DNA of 56,295 nt, taken from positions 1-56,295 of the IMG/VR virus record IMGVR_UViG_3300042308_000597. One strand, given 5' to 3'. This DNA is from a virus. Below are positions 47,094-53,848 of this stretch, piece by piece. Under the pieces are notes generated by a model, which worked only from the letters and a program-made list of their open reading frames with translations, made no database searches and was not told the origin of the DNA. Positions within the stretch are counted from its first letter, which is position 1; every line of letters begins with the position of its first letter. The translations under genes and the position numbers were made by a program.

Positions 47094-50000
47094 TTAAAAT
47101 CTTGAATTAGATAAACTTTGTGTTGCACTAATTTGTTTATGGCTGTTAGTACTAATTTTATCAGTATGGTGTGCCATCGTTGTCATTGTGTTATTTAACT
47201 TTGTTACTGCATCGAGTATATCTTTTAATGATACTTGCTTTTCAACAACTTGCGCTGTAGATTTAGGTTGTTCGGCTGGTTTTTGTTCTTCATGCGGCTT
47301 GTTTACCACTGGCGGAGATGGCGGCTTTAATGAATCTCCTGAAACTACCGGTGCTTTAATATCAGGTGCTTTAATTGTTGGCATTACAGTTGGTTTAATT
47401 TCAGCAAGCTTGCTGTGATCAGGCTTTTTAGCTTTTTCTTCAGCTGTCATTCTTGCATTGTAGTCATTAAACGATTCAAGACCAAACTTTTTGTACATAT
47501 CTTTAATATGAGCTTGCTCTTTTGTTTCTGCAGGCTTTTTAATTTCAGGAAGTACATGTTTCTCTGGTTCTTTTTGTTTGTACATCCCTGAATTTTTCTG
47601 TCTGTCAAGTTCTGCATTACGAGCTTCAATTGCTTCCGGACTATTGTCTATTGTACCTATAGTTTTTTGAAGTTCTTTATCTCTAGCATCAATTTCTGCT
47701 TGTGGTATAGTTTCGTATTTTACATTACCACTTGCAAATGCAGGTTTATTGCTACTACTGAATAAATTTGTAAACTTATCAAATATTCCCGGTGAATTAT
47801 CTTTAGCTTCATCTTTATTAGGTTCAACTAGTTCAGCAGTAGGATTAGCAGCAAGATAATTGTCAACTGTTTTGTCATTGTCTTTTTTCAGCTGTGCTTG
47901 TTGTTCTTCTATTGATGCATCTGGTACTTTTTCTTCAACAGTAGGAGTACTAACATTAGCAGATGCAAAAGAATCGCCAACTGATGCAAATGCTTTATTA
48001 AAATCAGTAGATTTAAATGTATCAGTTGCAGATGTCATTGTTTCTTCTAATTTTTCAGTTGATGGCAATGCTGTAGATATTGAATCAGTAAGTTGAGAAC
48101 CAATTTCTTTAAAAGTTTCAGGTCCGCCCATGTTTTTTAATGAGTCATTAAACGTTTTCATTTCTTTTTCAACGTTTCCGCCTTTAATTACTTCGTCAGC
48201 CGGTCTACCTTTTGCTAAATGTTGACGTAACATCTCATCATATATAGGAAGATCATGTTCTGCATCTTCATCTTTCCGTGTTCTAAGATATGCTATTTGA
48301 TCTTGAAGAGCTTCAGTGTCTATATCATAATCAATTTGTTTAAACGAACCTGTTGGTTGATCTGTACCATTTTCATCTGGAATCCAATGCGGTTTTCTAT
48401 TTGTTATTGATGGACCTGGAATAGCTGGAAAACCGTCAGCTGGTTTTGTTTCAGGCTGTTTGGTACCAACTTGCTGTGTGCCAAACATAAACTTGTTTAA
48501 ATCTTCTGCAGTTTTAATACCTAAATCTAGTATTTTAGGTTCTTCTTTTTTAACTTCAGCTGGCTTTTCTTCTTTTTTAGGTTCTTCTTTTTTAGGTTCA
48601 GCTGGCTTTTCTTCTTTTTTAGGTTCTTCTTTTTTAGGTTCGGTATGTTTTTCAACAGATTTAGTTACTGTTTGTAGCATATTCCCCATGGGGTGAAACA
48701 CTTTAGTAACTACATCATGAACAGTTGTAGAAATGTTCTTTACTAATAAATCTTCGTTGTTTGGCGTAAGTACTGCTAACGATTTAATATCTATTGGTTT
48801 GTGGTCTGCGGTTTGTGTTGCGTTGCCTGATGTTGGTAAATCAATTGTAAACGGTTGCATTCCTTGTTGAGACTGTGATTTAGCCGCATTCATTGGCTGT
48901 TTAATCATGTCCATTATATCGGTAGGCATAAATTTAGCAATAATACCTTCCATTTGTTTAGGTGTTACTACTGATTCTGCACCATGTAGTTCTACCATTT
49001 CACCTTTTGGGTTAAATTGTTCAAACATACTATTAAAAGATGAGGAAGATGATTTAATAAAACTGTCAATTTCAGGTGATCCTGATGCACGTTTTGGAGG
49101 AGTAACTGGTATGTTTGCGTTGTTACCTTCAAACAATTTATTTACTTTATCGCCCGTTCCTTTTTTTAGCTCTCCAACAATTGCGTCTAAATTTATATCT
49201 TTTTGTTTATGAGGTTTTAATACTTCAGAATCTAATAAATGAAATTTGTTTATAACATCATCAGTTGCTCCAACTAACTTACTAAATCCTTCAGTTGACC
49301 CGGCAAATAAATCAGATAACGTTCGATCTGCATTGTTTAATGCTTTTGATACAGTTGCACCTGGCGTGTCAAGTGCACCGCCTTCTTCTGTTTTAAGGTT
49401 ACGGCGGTTTATTGCAGCATCTTTTAGTTCTTTTAAGGCATCTTCAGCACTTAATTTTTTACCTTCAGATGCTGCTTCGGCTTGTTTAGTTACATATACA
49501 CCTTGTGTTTTACTTGTAACTAACTCTTTACCCATTTTGTCAGCAACTGCGCCGCCTGCTAGAGCTGCAGCTTCTAATGCACCTTTAGAATTCATATATT
49601 CAAGTTGCGCTGCACGAGCTTTTTCGCCTAATGCTTCAGATCGTTTTTGGCCTTCATCTGTAGTATCTTTTAACGATATCCCATATTCTCTAATTGCAGC
49701 AGCTGCTGTGCCTGTTGCTGCTGCTGCTTCTGAACCTTCTGCAGTAGTTTTTCCAGTAAACGCTTCTTTCATTACTCGTTTAAAAGAGTCGCCCATTCCC
49801 ATTGAATCAGCTTCGGCTTGTTTATATTGCGCACGAGCTTGTGGGCCAGCTAATAACATTGATGCTTCTAAATCGCCTTCGTCTTTTGATCGTTGAAGCG
49901 CCTCAAGTTGGTCTTTTCTACTTAAACCAAGTATTCTTGAATTTTCATCAATTGCCGTTCCTAATTTTTCAGTAGCTATTACTGCGTTTTGCTGATTATT

Positions 50001-50633
50001 GGGATCGTTCAGGTCCATGCCTTTGCGATTAGACATTGCAACTTTGGTAACTTCGTTAAGTTCGTCAGTAGTCCACCCTAACGTTTTAAATCTAGCACCA
50101 ACGTCTGATTCTTGAAAATCTCTAGCTATATCTAAAAAGTGTTTTTGAGCTTTATTGATTCCACTGCCTAATCCTGCTAAATCAGTAGCACTATGCTTAA
50201 TCATGTCGTTGTATTGCTCATGGGTCATACGAGCGCCTTTTAATAAGCGATCGTATTCTGCAATATCCATGTTAAAATCAGCGCCGTTTGATCCAGCTTT
50301 GTTTAAACTTGCAGTAGTATCAATAAGAGCAGTTCCAACTTGAGATGCGATCTGGCCAAATACTTTACCAAGAGATGAATCTGCGTTTTTTAAGACTCCA
50401 GTTAACGAGTCAAAACCATTAGACACATTTAGAGTTCCTCTCCATAAATCGTCTAATGCTTTAGCGCCAGTTTGTGCAGTATTAACAAATATTTGGCCAA
50501 ATCCGCCCCATCCACCACCGCCACCGCTTGATCCAGAATCTGGGTTAGATCTTCGATTATTTCGATTATTACCTTCCAACGCGTTGATAAGCTTATCTAA
50601 TTGATCATTACGTCTATCGTCTTCACTACTCAT
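47094..50633 (-). CDS. Large virion structural protein with tape-measure-like features
   Basis: 1179 aa starting at ATG 50633 behind TAGGAAAATAAAAC. N-terminus charged (MSSEDDRRNDQLDKLINALE) followed by a Ser/Gly stretch. Residues about 60-420 are helical with many Ala, Lys and Glu. Near residue 560 the motif FNPKGEMVELHGAESVVTP resembles the 'GE.VELHGaE.VV' signature seen in tail tape-measure proteins. A Pro/Lys/Glu repeat (EEPKKEEKPAEPKK) and disordered, proline-rich regions follow, then a C-terminal coiled coil (LKDILDAVTKLNNTMTTM). It occupies the place before gp20 where T4 carries the tail tube gene gp19, so the locus is rearranged. Tape measure is one reading; a large internal or neck protein is another. 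Confidence 0.75.
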   Translation of the reverse strand: MSSEDDRRNDQLDKLINALEGNNRNNRRSNPDSGSSGGGGGWGGFGQIFVNTAQTGAKALDDLWRGTLNVSNGFDSLTGVLKNADSSLGKVFGQIASQVGTALIDTTASLNKAGSNGADFNMDIAEYDRLLKGARMTHEQYNDMIKHSATDLAGLGSGINKAQKHFLDIARDFQESDVGARFKTLGWTTDELNEVTKVAMSNRKGMDLNDPNNQQNAVIATEKLGTAIDENSRILGLSRKDQLEALQRSKDEGDLEASMLLAGPQARAQYKQAEADSMGMGDSFKRVMKEAFTGKTTAEGSEAAAATGTAAAAIREYGISLKDTTDEGQKRSEALGEKARAAQLEYMNSKGALEAAALAGGAVADKMGKELVTSKTQGVYVTKQAEAASEGKKLSAEDALKELKDAAINRRNLKTEEGGALDTPGATVSKALNNADRTLSDLFAGSTEGFSKLVGATDDVINKFHLLDSEVLKPHKQKDINLDAIVGELKKGTGDKVNKLFEGNNANIPVTPPKRASGSPEIDSFIKSSSSSFNSMFEQFNPKGEMVELHGAESVVTPKQMEGIIAKFMPTDIMDMIKQPMNAAKSQSQQGMQPFTIDLPTSGNATQTADHKPIDIKSLAVLTPNNEDLLVKNISTTVHDVVTKVFHPMGNMLQTVTKSVEKHTEPKKEEPKKEEKPAEPKKEEPKKEEKPAEVKKEEPKILDLGIKTAEDLNKFMFGTQQVGTKQPETKPADGFPAIPGPSITNRKPHWIPDENGTDQPTGSFKQIDYDIDTEALQDQIAYLRTRKDEDAEHDLPIYDEMLRQHLAKGRPADEVIKGGNVEKEMKTFNDSLKNMGGPETFKEIGSQLTDSISTALPSTEKLEETMTSATDTFKSTDFNKAFASVGDSFASANVSTPTVEEKVPDASIEEQQAQLKKDNDKTVDNYLAANPTAELVEPNKDEAKDNSPGIFDKFTNLFSSSNKPAFASGNVKYETIPQAEIDARDKELQKTIGTIDNSPEAIEARNAELDRQKNSGMYKQKEPEKHVLPEIKKPAETKEQAHIKDMYKKFGLESFNDYNARMTAEEKAKKPDHSKLAEIKPTVMPTIKAPDIKAPVVSGDSLKPPSPPVVNKPHEEQKPAEQPKSTAQVVEKQVSLKDILDAVTKLNNTMTTMAHHTDKISTNSHKQISATQSLSNSRF
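48557..48640. repeat. 42-nt tandem repeat, two perfect copies
   Basis: The unit beginning tcagctggcttttcttcttt occurs at 48557 and 48599. It encodes the repeated KKEEPKKEEKPAEP linker in the 1179-aa protein. Confidence 0.9.
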
Positions 50634-50659
50634 GTTTTATTTTCCTATAAGTTTGTATA

Positions 50660-50667
50660 TATAAATA
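50660..50667 (+). promoter_or_regulatory. T4-type late promoter, perfect TATAAATA
   Basis: Plus-strand TATAAATACGG, 28 bases before the ATG at 50696; the ribosome site CGGAG lies between them. Confidence 0.75.
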
Positions 50668-50676
50668 CGGTTAATA

Positions 50677-50684
50677 TATTTATG
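50677..50684 (-). promoter_or_regulatory. Late promoter-like box (CATAAATA)
   Basis: One base from consensus on the minus strand, 43 bases before ATG 50633. It would cross the plus-strand promoter 50660-50667 and give a divergent pair. Confidence 0.45.
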
Positions 50685-50695
50685 CGGAGTAACAA

Positions 50696-51526
50696 ATGGC
50701 ACAAAACCCTTTACAAGAATTTTATAGACAACCAAAAATATTCGTTTCTTTACCTTCAAAAGGAATATACAATCAATTAGGAACATTTACTGGTGATCCT
50801 ACACACATGCCAATATTTGGTATGACAGGTATGGACGATATCATAATGAAAACTCCGGATGCATTATTATCCGGTGATAGTTCAGTGAAACTAATTGAAA
50901 GCTGCTGCCCGTCAATTAAAGACGGTTGGGCAGTAACTACATTAGATGTTGATCTACTACTAACAGCAATTCGAATTGCTACTCATGGGAGTGTGTTAGA
51001 AGTTGTACATACATGCCCAAAATGTAAAACAGAAAACGATTACGATATTGATTTAGGTACAGTGATCGATCATTTTAGTAGTTGTATATACAATAATACA
51101 ATTGAAGTTGGCACATTAACTATCAAATTGCAACCACTAAATTATAAACAAACTACTGAGTTTTCTTTAAGAAATTTTAAAATGCAGCAACAATTAGCAG
51201 CAACTCCAATTGAACCTGCAGAGAAATATAAAGAAGTTGTACATGATTTGTTTATTGAATTAGGTAAAATGCAAAATGAAGTTTATTCGGCTAGTATCGA
51301 ATCAATTGATACTGGAAAAATAGTAGTAACTGAATCTAATTTTATTTCAGAATGGTTACAAAATTGCGATAAACAAATTTTTAATATTATTAAAGCACAT
51401 TTAGATCAAACTAAATCTGATTGGAAAATTCCAGCAGTAAAAGTAATTTGTAGTAACCTTGATTGTAACCACGAGTCATCAATATCAGTTGACTTAGATC
51501 AATCGAATTTTTTCGATCCCGCCTAA
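50696..51526 (+). CDS. 26: Baseplate hub / tail-assembly protein (T4 gp26-like)
   Basis: 276 aa starting at ATG 50696 (RBS CGGAG). The N-terminus (PLQEFYRQPKIFVSLPSKG), the MTGMDD..MKTPDALLSG segment and ESCCPSIKDGWAVTTLD are typical of the T4 gp26/gp51 baseplate family. Two Cys pairs, C107/C110 (CPKC) and C252/C257, could form a zinc ribbon. T4 gp26 is 208 aa and participates in baseplate hub assembly. The last codons contain a slippery T TTT TTC (51508-51514), and the -1 frame stays open for 77 further codons, so a longer frameshifted product of 350 aa is likely. First gene of a plus-strand block; driven by the late promoter at 50660. Confidence 0.85.
   Translation: MAQNPLQEFYRQPKIFVSLPSKGIYNQLGTFTGDPTHMPIFGMTGMDDIIMKTPDALLSGDSSVKLIESCCPSIKDGWAVTTLDVDLLLTAIRIATHGSVLEVVHTCPKCKTENDYDIDLGTVIDHFSSCIYNNTIEVGTLTIKLQPLNYKQTTEFSLRNFKMQQQLAATPIEPAEKYKEVVHDLFIELGKMQNEVYSASIESIDTGKIVVTESNFISEWLQNCDKQIFNIIKAHLDQTKSDWKIPAVKVICSNLDCNHESSISVDLDQSNFFDPA
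51508..51514 (+). promoter_or_regulatory. -1 ribosomal frameshift slippery heptamer T TTT TTC
   Basis: In the 0 frame the codons are AAT TTT TTC GAT; both TTT and TTC can re-pair one base back. The 0-frame stop follows three codons later (51524-51526). A classical X XXY YYZ heptamer positioned at the overlap with a continuing -1 frame. Confidence 0.65.
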
Positions 51527-51747
51527 TTGGACAATCAAGAGATTCAATTAGTCAATATCTAATTAGGCTAGATAACGAAGTTAAACGATTTAAACATGAA
51601 TTATTTAAAATATCGTGGTATATGAGAGGAGGAGTGTCAATCAACGATCTCCTGTATAACCTAAGTCACGAAGATCGTATGATTATGTATAATGTAATTG
51701 AAGAAAATATAGAAATGACAAAAGTATCTAGAATGCCATTATTGTAA
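51514..51747 (+). CDS. -1-frame extension of the gp26-like protein (gp51/GT-like domain)
   Basis: 77 codons after the slip, ending with TAA 51745-51747. The only ATG in this frame (51622) lacks a ribosome site and lies after conserved-looking sequence (RDSISQYLIRLDNEVKRFKHE), so independent initiation is unlikely. The tail WYMRGGVSINDLLYNLSHED has the pattern seen in C-terminal halves of gp26/gp51-type proteins and of frameshifted tail-assembly chaperones (lambda gpG-T type). The stop overlaps the convergent minus-strand gene by nine bases. Confidence 0.65.
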   Translation, partial: RSRLIGQSRDSISQYLIRLDNEVKRFKHELFKISWYMRGGVSINDLLYNLSHEDRMIMYNVIEENIEMTKVSRMPLL

Positions 51748-52590
51748 TGACTTCATTTCTACTCTGCCTGTTACGGGATTACGTTGCAATCTAGATCCTA
51801 GGTATTCACCTGGAACAGGCAATTCTTTTTCAACTGGTTTATTTGTGCTAAACATCTGTGCCGTTAGACTTGCATCTTGTGCTGGCGTTAACGGTGGAGT
51901 TGGCGGTGGCGCATTTGGATCTAACTGGTCTTTTCCATTAATGGGTTTATCTAATTCTTTTAATCCAATTGCACGTCTAAATAAATCTTCAAAATAATCG
52001 TGTGCTTCAACACCTAGTTTACCAATTATTTGTGTTATATTAACGTCTCCGTGAATATGAACACCAAGCCAGTCAATATCATAATTAACTCCAGTAAAAA
52101 CCACTAATTTAGCAATTGCTGATCTTCCTGTTTCAGACTGAAGTTCGTATAATATCCATGCTCTAGCTCCGTCAGATAACAATCCTATAGTTTTTCCTAG
52201 TGGGCCACCAATACCTGGAATAAATTGTAAAAATTTTCCAAATGTACTAAGTGATCCAAGTATTCCGCTAACTATAATTCCTGCAGATAATCCTGCAATT
52301 AATTGACCCATTTGCAGTTCATGCTGCTCATTAAATTCAGCAATTGCAGCTGGAGTGTTACCGGCTTTAGTTAGATTGGCTTCAACTTGTTGCATGTTTA
52401 CCATATACGTGTCAAACGGTTTCCATAATGCTTCGTACCAACTAAACAGTTTTAAACTTTTATGCAACACACGTCCTAATTTAGAAAAGAACCCAGGATC
52501 AGGCGGAGCATCAGCTTCGTATATTTTACTTAATTCCTGAGCAAGTATTTTCTTGCTTGGAAGTTGATTAGTAACTTCGTAAATTTTCAT
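51739..52590 (-). CDS. Putative internal/ejected head protein with hydrophobic core segments
   Basis: 283 aa. Start chosen at ATG 52590 (MKIYEVTNQL) because AAAGGAATATT precedes it; the ORF could otherwise begin at 52617. The first 25 residues end in KIYE25-A26, an (L/I)-x-E site for gp21 cleavage, and resemble a capsid-targeting sequence. Two hydrophobic, glycine-rich stretches (about residues 95-117 and 120-150: GLSAGIIVSGILGSL, FIPGIGGPLGKTIGLL) could insert into membranes. A proline-rich linker (PNAPPPTPPLTPAQD) precedes the C-terminus. Function unknown; internal head or DNA-ejection protein is inferred. Late promoter-like box at 52638-52645. Confidence 0.78.
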   Translation of the reverse strand: MKIYEVTNQLPSKKILAQELSKIYEADAPPDPGFFSKLGRVLHKSLKLFSWYEALWKPFDTYMVNMQQVEANLTKAGNTPAAIAEFNEQHELQMGQLIAGLSAGIIVSGILGSLSTFGKFLQFIPGIGGPLGKTIGLLSDGARAWILYELQSETGRSAIAKLVVFTGVNYDIDWLGVHIHGDVNITQIIGKLGVEAHDYFEDLFRRAIGLKELDKPINGKDQLDPNAPPPTPPLTPAQDASLTAQMFSTNKPVEKELPVPGEYLGSRLQRNPVTGRVEMKSLQ

Positions 52591-52601
52591 AATATTCCTT
52601 T

Positions 52602-52621
52602 GATATTGCAAACGCAATATC
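52602..52621 (-). promoter_or_regulatory. 8-bp leader hairpin directly before a ribosome site
   Basis: GATATTGC and GCAATATC pair perfectly around a 4-base loop and end just upstream of the AAAGGA ribosome site of the 283-aa gene. With the late promoter box at 52638 the hairpin would lie near the 5' end of the mRNA, where it could protect the message or control translation. Confidence 0.6.
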
Positions 52622-52637
52622 CCTTATATAATATGAA

Positions 52638-52645
52638 TATTTATT
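52638..52645 (-). promoter_or_regulatory. Late promoter-like box (AATAAATA)
   Basis: One base from the T4 late consensus, 48 bases before ATG 52590. Confidence 0.45.
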
Positions 52646-52667
52646 AAAAAATATATTTCATATTAAA

Positions 52668-52687
52668 AGATGAACTAACGTTCATCT
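52668..52687 (-). terminator. Hairpin AGATGAAC-GTTA-GTTCATCT with T-rich tail
   Basis: A perfect 8-bp stem with a 4-base loop, followed on the minus strand by TTTTAATATG. It separates the upstream non-coding interval from the promoter of the 283-aa gene. Moderate terminator quality. Confidence 0.5.
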
Positions 52688-52733
52688 GTATTTCGCTATC
52701 GCTCAATACTATTCTCTCTAACAACAATAATGA

Positions 52734-52774
52734 AAAAAACAATTAAATTATAAATGAATTAATATAATTTAATT
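52734..52774 (-). terminator. 12-bp AT hairpin followed by T7
   Basis: aattaaattata (52741-52752) and tataatttaatt (52763-52774) are perfect inverse copies. On the minus strand the hairpin is followed by G and seven T (52733-52739 region). A possible end of a minus-strand transcript through the hairpin-rich interval; the stem has no GC pairs, so efficiency is uncertain. Confidence 0.5.
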
Positions 52775-53200
52775 ATTTTAATAAAGAGATATCACTTTTG
52801 AAGTCAGATGCACCCTAATAAAAATAGATGCATGATTTCACCCCATCGCCATGGAATTTGCAGTAAGAATTTATATGACTGTAGACTTTTGCTATTGGCT
52901 ACCTCCGGACCAACACTTACAGGTATTTTTAAGATATAACTTTCAGGTGCTTCGTATATCATTACAAAATTGTTACTATTACTAGTATTCTACAGATTTA
53001 AAGCCTATGTATTCTTTTTCAAATACAGCTAGACCACCATTCCGATTAAACAAAGCATTGACATCAATGGACGTTGCTTTTGGCATCCTCTTGCGAGAGG
53101 GTAGTGTTTAAAAGTCGTTGCACAATCAACGATTTGAGCAGCGGTTCTCGTTTCCAGAACTTGTCTCAGCAGTATTACAATCCGGCCTGCCAACCTTATG
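52775..53200 (-). ncRNA. Candidate structured non-coding RNA (no known family recognised)
   Basis: The whole stretch between the 283-aa gene and RNase HI (52591-53276) lacks a convincing gene. It contains a set of perfect short helices: TTGGCA/TGCCAA (53080-53085 with 53188-53193) enclosing three hairpins, CCTCT/AGAGG (53087-53100), TCGTTG/CAACGA (53115-53132) and GTTCT/AGAAC (53144-53160), the last extended by TGAG/CTCA. Further along are CTGTA/TACAG enclosing TTGG/CCAA (52879-52922) and CCAT/ATGG (52843-52854). GC content is visibly higher here than in adjoining intergenic DNA. Strand is assigned from both flanking genes and the downstream T7 hairpin; structure would also form on the plus strand. 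Two short minus ORFs (34 codons ending 52982, 52 codons ending 52804) lie inside and could be coding instead. Confidence 0.4.
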
Positions 53201-53276
53201 TTAGTGTGAATTAAAAGTGTTTTGTGTGTTTTGTCTAGTATTTACAAAAGTGTTTTAAACAAGGGGTTAAAAGTGG

Positions 53277-53696
53277 TTAGTTGTTACGAGCAGCAGCTTC
53301 TGCTAAATCATTAGCGCGTTCGTTACCTGGATTACCTGCATGGGCTTTAACCCATTGCCAATCTATAGTGTGTGCAGCAGCAACAGTTTCTAATTTAAGC
53401 CATAGATCACGATTTAAGTAATCAGTACGCCCTTTCTTTTTCCAATTAGGAAACCATTGTGTAAAGCCATCAACTAGATATTTTGAATCAGAATAAATTT
53501 TAACTTTGCATGGTCTTTTTAAACGCGATAGTGCTTCAATAGCAGCTTGCATTTCCATGCGGTTGTTAGTAGTTTGTGGTTCTGTTCCAGAAAATTCTTT
53601 AATGACGTCTCTGTATTGCATAGTAGCACCCCATCCGCCTTTACCTGGATTTGGTACACATGCGCCGTCTGTATAAATTATTACGAGTTCTTCCAT
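53277..53696 (-). CDS. rnhA: Ribonuclease HI
   Basis: 139 aa starting at ATG 53696. All catalytic residues of type 1 RNase H are present: D10 (YTDGA), E48 (NNRMEMQAA), D70 (YSDSKYL), H119 (KAHAGNPGNE) and D130 (ANDLAEAA). It is slightly shorter than E. coli RNase HI (155 aa) and unrelated to the T4 Rnh of the FEN family, so it is the bacterial type. It removes the RNA strand of RNA-DNA hybrids, probably processing primers in phage replication. No clear Shine-Dalgarno site precedes the ATG. It is separated from the capsid-type genes by the non-coding interval. Confidence 0.97.
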   Translation of the reverse strand: MEELVIIYTDGACVPNPGKGGWGATMQYRDVIKEFSGTEPQTTNNRMEMQAAIEALSRLKRPCKVKIYSDSKYLVDGFTQWFPNWKKKGRTDYLNRDLWLKLETVAAAHTIDWQWVKAHAGNPGNERANDLAEAAARNN

Positions 53697-53737
53697 AGTG
53701 TTTTGTTAGATATATAGGTTTAGTATTTTTAAACAAA

Positions 53738-53745
53738 TATTTATC
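53738..53745 (-). promoter_or_regulatory. Late promoter-like box (GATAAATA)
   Basis: One base from consensus on the minus strand, 42 bases upstream of the RNase HI start. A replication gene under a late promoter would be unusual, so this may be chance. Confidence 0.3.
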
Positions 53746-53848
53746 TGAACAACTTCTCCACCTTGTTAGAAACGATTATACAGTCATTAGTATCAAAAGT
53801 CAACTGCTATTATTACCGATGGTAAATATACACAATATAGGAACACAC

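Noticed and set aside
49246-49896. Plus-strand 216-aa ORF opposite the 1179-aa protein
   Set aside because: No ribosome site or recognisable features; antisense to helical coding sequence of the larger gene.
53080-53193. tRNA or tmRNA in the cloverleaf-like segment
   Set aside because: The span is about 114 bases, no TTC-type T loop or anticodon arm with a 7-base loop fits, and no CCA end or tag frame is visible.
53819-53848. ATG 53819 as start of the first HNH gene
   Set aside because: ATG 53849 has a better ribosome site (AGGAACACAC) and gives the targeting-like N-terminus.
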